Below are positions 57,961 to 64,000 of a stretch of DNA of 64,000 nt, piece after piece. The notes under the pieces are model-generated. The model was not told where the DNA came from. It ran no database searches and saw only the letters and a list, made by a program, of their open reading frames with translations. The translations under genes and the position numbers were made by a program. Source of the stretch: Hyperoplus lanceolatus (Eukaryota; Chordata; Actinopteri; Uranoscopiformes; Ammodytidae). Where the stretch lies: positions 14,489,501-14,553,500 of the forward strand of contig CM049402.1 in NCBI GenBank assembly GCA_026929865.2, in the 5' to 3' direction. Numbering within the stretch: the stretch's first letter is position 1; every line of letters starts with the position of its first letter.

Positions 57961-59876
57961 TCGGAGGTATGCGTCAGCTATCTCCCTCCTCCGACGTGAC
58001 AGTCGATTCCCCTTTCGGCAGAGGAGTGAGGTGGAGTAAAATCTCACAAGATGGCGACGCGCACAAACCAGGATTATTGGATGCCGTGTGAATAACTGAG
58101 GTCAGCCCGGATGCTACATCCATATTATTTACTATATATGGTATTACTATACGCCAACTCGTGCCGGTGCAGTGCAGCGTATCATGAAATGTAACCCTCC
58201 AACTGGTACTATGTAAGAAAAAAAAAAAACACACAACATAAAAATCTCGAGCACAACAGTAAAAAATAAGGGAGGGCGAGAATAAATTAACAAATATTGT
58301 GATTGTTGATATTCCGTCCATATAATCCTAGTCAGCGTCTTTGTTGCACAGGTCATAAATCAAAGTGCAACTCCAAGTGCCGAACATAAACATGTGGAAA
58401 CACACTTTACAAAAAAGCAAGGCTAAATCAGGCGCTCCAGTAGCCAATGCCACTGCTACCAGAGGGCCTGAAGGGTACTGGGTACATATATGTTGTAATA
58501 CCAGGATAACCACACCCTGACTACAGACTGAACACATTGACACTGAAGCTGATATTGTGCTTCTGATCTCACTCCTGGAAATGAAGCAAACTCAGCGTAT
58601 AGTCAAACTAATGTCAAACTATTCCTGAGTTTTTTGAGTAGAGTCACAAACCCAACGGATTTTACACAGCGGAGTTAAAGAGTGTGTTGCCCTGGAATCC
58701 ATAGGGTTCATACTCTGTGTCGGCTGCTGGCGGCCGACAGCTGCAGTCCTGTTACGGCGGGATCTCTCTCAGCCAGACGGGGCCGGGTCAGCCGGGATGG
58801 GGAAGGAACCTGAAAACAACATTTTGTCTCCTGACTCCCGTCCCTGTAGATACGTGGACAGGAGAGATAGGAGGATTCGCCACTCTTCCTCCTCCTCCTC
58901 TTCCTCAGTTTGTGTGTATGCAGATGCTTTTGGAGGGCTGTGATACAAGCTCTTTTCTGTTTGACTGCAGACACTTTTCCCTTCTGTCCTGGACATCAGA
59001 GGAATCATAGCTTGTGCTTATTTCAACTGTTGCAATTGGAGGTTTCCTTGGCTTCTCCTATGTTCCCTTGTGTAGCCCTCCGCGTTTTGCCTGCTTCCGG
59101 GGAGAAGGTTGGTGGAGTCTTGGTGACATGTTGACCCCTTTTCTCAGGATGATATCTGGATAACTTCAGAGTCTCTTCTCTCGTGTTGTGTTTGACAGGT
59201 ATTCAATGGACGTAAGAGGTTATTCTCCTGGTTTTCTTTTCCTGATTCGAGAAAACGCAAGCATTAGTCGCCTAGGTCAAAAACTTATTTTCCCTAGTAA
59301 AGACAAGTAGTGATGGCAGCAAGGTGTTTTAAGTATTGTTACAAAAATAACATCTACAGTACCTGACATTTTTTAGGAATGTCATGAAATTTTTGGAACT
59401 GTATTTAGGGTATTAATTACAGGTAATGAGCACAAGCTCTCTACTTATTTCTAATTTGTACATACAAAAGCTTAGATGGGTCTTCAAGCAGTAATTTACT
59501 ACAAGACTTTGGATAACATCAGTGATTGGGAAGTAACAATTAAACCCTGCCTCAATTTTGCCCCATAAATACACAGTTCTTGCTAAGAATCTTCTTAGGG
59601 AAAAAAATAAAACAAATGCAGTCTGTTCTACTTCTAAATGGACTGCATTTATACAGCTACTAAGGAATTTCCACTGAAATAACTCAGTTTTTTTGTTTCA
59701 TCACCTCGCCCATCTTGGCAAAGTGTCTTGATTGTATTCCCCGAGTGTAAGGGTCTTTTTAGAGTGAATGGAGACACTTTGGTTCAGGAAGGTTACAAAG
59801 CCAAACTTGTGGTCAAACAAGAAAGGAAAAGGAATTCAAACCCAACAGAAGGGAAGACAACAGAATGCTATACATA
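57961..59876. other. Intergenic, no gene recognised
   Basis: 58690-59020 is GC-richer, with a CTCC-rich run at 58888-58905. A noncoding 5' exon of a downstream gene cannot be excluded. No conserved protein was seen. Confidence 0.4.
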
Positions 59877-60195
59877 CACTCAACAAAAATATAAACGCAA
59901 CACTTTTGTTTTTGCTCCCCTTTTTCACGAGATGGACTTAAAGATCTAAAATTCATTCCAGATACACAATATTACCATTTCTCTCAAACATTGTTCACAA
60001 ATCTGTCTAAATGTGTGATAGTGAGCACTTCTGCTTTGCTGAGATAAACCATCCCACCTCACAGGTGTGCCACATCAAGATGCTGATCTGACATCATGAT
60101 TAGTGCACAGGTGTGCCTTAGACTGTCCACAATAAAAGGCCACTCTGAAATGTGCATTTTTTTGCTTTATTGGGGGTCTGGGGACTCAGAACCAG

Positions 60196-61216
60196 TCAGT
60201 ATATGGTGTGACCACCATTTGCCTCATGCAGTGCAACACATCTTCTTCGCATAGAGTTTATCAGATTGTCAATTGTGGCCTGTGGAATGTTGGTCCACTC
60301 CTCTTCAATGGCTGTGCGAAGTTGCTGGATATTAGTGGGAAGTGGTGCACGCTGTCGTATACGCCGGTCAAGCACATCCCAAACATGCTCAATGGGTGAC
60401 ATGGCCGGTGAGTATGCTGGCCATGCAAGAACTGGGACATTTTCAGCTTCCAAGAATTGTGTACAGATCCTTGCAACATGGGGCCGTGCATTATCTTGCT
60501 GAAACGTGAGGTGATGTTCATGGATGTATGGCACAACAATGGGCCTCAGGATCTCATCACGGTATCTCTGTGCATTCAAAATGCCATCAATAAAATGCAC
60601 CTGTGTTCTTCGTCCATAACAGATGTCTGCCCATACCATAACCCCACCACCACCATGGGCCACTCGATCCACAACATTGACATCAGCAAAGCGCTCACCC
60701 ACACAACGCCACACACGCTGTCTGCCATCTGCCCTGAACAATGTAAACCGGAGATTCATCCGTGAAGAGAACACCTCTCCAACGTGCCAGACGCCATCGA
60801 ATGTGAGCATTTGCCCACTCAAGTCTGTTACGGCGACGAGCTGGAGTCAGGTCAAGACCCCGATGAGGACGACAAGCATGCAGTTGAGCTTCCCTGAGAC
60901 GGTTTCTGACAGTTTGTGCAGAAATTGTTTGGTTATGCAAACCAATTGTTTCAGCAGCTGTCTCAGTGGCTGGTCTCAGACGATCTTGGAGGTGAACCTG
61001 CTGGATGTGGAGGTCCTGGGCTGGTGTGGTTACACGTGGTCTGCGGTTGTGAGGCCGGTTGGATGTACTGCCATATTCTCTGAAACGCCTTTGGAGACGG
61101 CTTATGGTGGAGAAATGAACATTCAATGCACGAGCAACAGATCTGGTTGACATTCCTGCTGTCAGCATGCCAATTGCACGCTCCCTCAATGCTTGTGGCA
61201 TTTTGCTGTGAGACAA
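60196..61216 (-). pseudogene. Tc1 transposase with one frameshift
   Basis: The minus strand begins MSHSKMPQALRERAIGMLTA at 61216. It continues through a paired-like DNA-binding region (SVARALNVHFSTISRLQRRF, NRPHNRRPRVTT) to FTDES, the first catalytic Asp. One extra base near 60752 shifts the frame; the rest reads VGERFADVNVVDRVAHGGGG, VMVWADICYGRRT, QQDNARPHVAR (second Asp) and SPIEHVWDVLDRR (Glu), then LHEANGGHTIY and a stop. The DDE triad is otherwise complete, so this copy died recently. Confidence 0.93.
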
Positions 61217-61430
61217 AACTGCACATTTCAGGGTGGCCTTTTATTGTGGACAGTCTAAGGCATACCTGTGCACTAATCATGATGTCAGATCAGCATCTTA
61301 ATGTGGCATACCTGTGAGGTGGGATGGATTATCTCAGCAAAGCAGAAGTGCTCACACATTTTGACAGATTTATGAACAATGTTTGAGAGAAATGGTAATA
61401 TTGTGTGTCTGGAATGAATTTTAGATCTTT

Positions 61431-62697
61431 GTGCTGCAGCTGATTTGGCTTTCAGCCTGCTGGGATCCCAATGCTGTTTTCCCAACGCTCCTACCTGCTG
61501 TATTCCTCTGAACGACAGCTACGCGCGTTCATGTGAATTCAGTTACATTGACAGGAGACAAACACCATGTCCGATTCCGAGGTGATTAAAACATTAGTAT
61601 AATGATAATCACATACGCACATGTTATTATTAACTACAGACATGCCCATGTATGTTAGCTAAAATCATGTGCGTGCTGGTAGGCCTAACAAAAGTAGCTG
61701 TAACTGCCAGGCAAAATAGCAAAGAGGTGTGTGTATGCTGCTGCTCTGACCGCAGCTGGGAGGCTGCTCGGGCAGTGTTGCCAACTTAGCGATGCCGGGC
61801 CATTTAGCTGCTACTTTTCAGCTCCCCTGGCGACTTTTTTTTCAAAAACAGTTTTAATAAGTTTAATACATCTGTTTTTTCTGGTGTAATTGTGACTTTT
61901 TCGCCGAAGCAAATATCACTTAGGAATGCCAACGAGCAGCGGGAGCCTCCCGGCCCCGTCCCGGGTCACAGAGCACTGACAGACGGCCTGAATGCTGCGC
62001 GCAGCCTGCCAGCTGCGGCCAGAGCAGCAAAATAGGCTACACCCCCAGCTTCGGGGCTGCCAGTGCCGAGGAGCCGGGCTGCGTGTGAGTGCCTGCCATG
62101 CTCGTTGGAGAAGAGACGATACTTGCTTTGGCGAAAAAGTCACCAATAACACCAAGAAAAAAAGCTAGATTTGTCGCTTGTCGCTGTTTTGAAAAAAAAG
62201 TTCACAGGCTCGCCGTCGGAGAGGTCTTGATGTGATAGGGCAAGAAGACATGGCCGGTGTACTTTTTTTCTGCTTCCTCCGTCTCCTTTCAGCAGTTAAC
62301 TTTTCAATATTCGTCTTTCCTCGTTTTTTGCTGTCTTGCTGTTAGTTGTTGTGGTCCTTGGAAGGCAATTGAGGTTCGCTTGTGAAGACATTGCTACTCG
62401 CTGTCCTGTAGTAGCCTTGTACCAAACAGTAGGCTAGTGTCAGACTGCTAGGGTCGGGAACGCTCACGTAAGTGACGCATCAACGTCGTTGCCAAGGTCC
62501 CACAGCCAATAACGGAGAATCTGACCTCGCTCTGATTGGTCAAAATTAACATGAGCGGTGGCAATTTTAAAGGGTACACAGAGGCAGGGGGGAGCAAAGG
62601 GATAAAAATATTTTCAGACCACTTCACCTACATATAGCTGTCTGATATTATGAAAGTTTTGCCAAATATTACAGTAAAAAACTCTCAACTGCCGCTT
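61431..62697. mobile_element. Insertion inside the Tc1 right terminal repeat
   Basis: The Tc1 terminal sequence 'gaattttagatcttt|aagt.catctc' is split at the bar. The 1267-base insert contains a foldback at 61780-62230: 'gactttttcgccgaagcaaa' and 'tttgctttggcgaaaaagtc'-type arms, plus 'aacgagca' and 'tgctcgtt'. The flanking duplication is not clear. No coding sequence recognised. Confidence 0.6.
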
Positions 62698-62761
62698 AAG
62701 TACATCTCATGAAAAATGGGAGCAAAAACAAAAGTGTTGTGTTTATATTCTTGTTGAGTGG

Positions 62762-63709
62762 TAGATTAACTGTACACACATACAGTGTATATAAATCATA
62801 TTGCATAGATTTACAATGCAAGTTATTGTCATATTTCATGGCTTTTTTCTGCTAAAAGCATCTGGAGAACAACATGGCCCCAGTTTGTTGAGGAGCTGGA
62901 GAGGAATAACTCATCTTCTGATGATTGTCATATTACTAGTGCTTTCCCTGTACACCCAGGGTAGGCGTCAGAACCTGGTCACCTCATAAGTCTGCTGCTG
63001 GTTTGACTGTGGCTGTCGGACAGCAGAGATATGGTGCTGAGTCTCACACCTCGGGTTTTCAAGTTCAATATGTTGGGAGGGAACTGGTCAAACGCTGGGG
63101 CTGGTTGGAGGCCAGTCTCCACACAGCAAGGCCTCGGCCTGCTGCTTGGTCTGCTCAGAGAAAGCCTGTAGCTTTGTGCAGCTCCACCACCTGGACAGAA
63201 GGGGAAGGACAAGACAGACTCACATTCAGATAAAATTCACAAGAGGCACAAAAGTAATACACAAATCCATCTATATACACAGTCATTCAGATAAGTGGGA
63301 GACTTCTAGAACCTGTCATCCTTCATTGATGTGGATATACAGTATCTATTAAGGATGAGAAATCAGTTTCCAGTGAAGATAACTCACTGTAGATCACATT
63401 TACAATACAATTTCCTGCTGTTTGACGTAACATATGTGGAACTTCTCTAAGACATGCACATCATTGCTCTGATATATGCTGTGGCACACTGTCACTACCT
63501 GTTGATGTAAGTGGTGGATCTGAAGCTCTTCTCCAGCTCTTCTTGCCTTTCTAAATCTCCTACTTCTCTATTTTCTACCCTTTCATTCTGCGGTGTGACT
63601 GTCTTGCCTCAGCAGGGATGTCATTTGGCACACTAGGTGATTTCTGCTTCTGCCAAGCAGGTCAAAGTAGATCTCCTGTGTTTTGGCTTTTCTTGTCAGG
63701 TGTGTAATG
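62762..63709. other. Intergenic or intronic, weak exon hint
   Basis: On the minus strand, 63197-63100 follows a plausible acceptor ('ttctgtccag') and reads WWSCTKLQAFSEQTKQQAEA then LLCGDWPPTSPS before a stop. Not recognised; could be chance. Confidence 0.25.
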
Positions 63710-64000
63710 ATGGGTTGCGGGTGTCTGGGACGCTTAAGCCCCCTCATTCTTGTTTCAGCAGCAGATTCTCTTGTCGAGAGCGAGCAGTTCTACAACAATA
63801 TTCAAGGATCCTCCATCTTGACCGCAATTCCAGCATCTCCCATAACACAAGCAGAGTCATGGTCACTCTGGAGACTCTTGTCCCAGTCTCCAGAGCATAA
63901 ATCTTCGCTATCTGATTCACCCTCAACAGGTGTTGGTCTTTTTACCCACCACATTCCAAATACTGTGAGCACTGAAACAAATTCCTCTGCCAGTGAGTTC
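63710..64000 (+). CDS. Open frame running off the right edge, unidentified
   Basis: ATG at 63710 opens 97 codons without a stop to the window end: MGCGCLGRLSPLILVSAADS, then LVESEQFYNNIQGSSILTAI, and a Ser/Thr-rich remainder ending TETNSSASEF. A strong acceptor-like 'ttcttgtttcag' at 63746-63757 suggests instead an internal exon beginning at 63758. The composition looks coding-like, but no family was recognised. The opposite strand and another plus frame are also open for 60-87 codons, so caution is needed. Confidence 0.25.
   Translation, partial: MGCGCLGRLSPLILVSAADSLVESEQFYNNIQGSSILTAIPASPITQAESWSLWRLLSQSPEHKSSLSDSPSTGVGLFTHHIPNTVSTETNSSASEF

Larger units (their letters stand above)
59877..62761 (-). 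mobile_element. Tc1-like transposon with a nested insertion
   Basis: Ends CACTCAACAAAAATATAAACG at 59877 (after TA) and the inverse 'gtttatattcttgttgagtg' at 62741-62760 (before TA at 62762). Terminal repeats are several hundred bases: 59890-60170 matches 61200-61430 in inverse. The right repeat is interrupted from 61431 to 62697; without it the element would be about 1.6 kb, the normal size. Confidence 0.85.

Noticed and set aside
61568-61588. Small first exon (ATG TCC GAT TCC GAG then GT)
   Set aside because: Five codons inside a repeat insertion; no downstream exon to join.

Overview
The window is nuclear DNA from a bony fish, probably a percomorph teleost. The evidence is vertebrate genes with GT-AG introns, very abundant (CA)n/(TG)n microsatellites, a tRNA-derived SINE, and fish-type Tc1, L2, BEL/Pao and short TTAA-flanked transposons. 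No bacterial or organellar features, CRISPR arrays or true tRNA/rRNA genes were seen.

Layout. 1-5 kb: the left edge cuts a minus-strand gene whose 33 visible codons form a signal peptide plus a TGF-beta-latent-peptide-like start. It is followed by a complete four-exon minus-strand trmt112. 5.5-23 kb: a dense graveyard of mobile elements. It holds a remnant of a transposon-associated PIN-like protein that has been duplicated in inverse orientation, several foldback elements, LINE scraps, and a broken minus-strand BEL/Pao element (LTR plus integrase) split by a 2.5 kb insertion with a 6 bp target duplication. 23.3-33.6 kb: five plus-strand exons encode the YAP/TAZ-binding half of a TEAD factor, closest to TEAD1. 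A long 3' UTR probably runs to about 38.7 kb. Its introns carry an L2 LINE, a 1.6 kb hairpin Tc1 derivative and long microsatellites. 39.2-40.7 kb: a full-length dead Tc1. 44.6-46.1 kb: rassf10, intronless and broken by a frameshift. 46-64 kb: mainly intergenic DNA with microsatellites, TTAA-flanked elements and a second full-length Tc1 (59.9-62.8 kb) with another element inside its right inverted repeat. An open frame at the right edge may be a partial exon.

The tead-rassf10 order matches the vertebrate TEAD1-RASSF10 neighbourhood (human 11p15), which supports the TEAD1 assignment. TRMT112 lies on human 11q13, so its proximity here is a fish-lineage arrangement, a gene nested in a huge tead intron, or a misjoin. 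The TEA DNA-binding exons of tead were not found anywhere in the window.

The most noteworthy observations are: (i) two tead exons bracketed by complementary (UG)n and (CA)n tracts, one with no ordinary polypyrimidine tract; (ii) a two-base loss that splits rassf10; (iii) the inverted-duplicated PIN-like remnant; (iv) a long perfect-looking foldback in a tead intron; (v) the unclassified 2.5 kb insertion in the BEL/Pao integrase. All calls are from reading the sequence and remembered family patterns; no database search was run.
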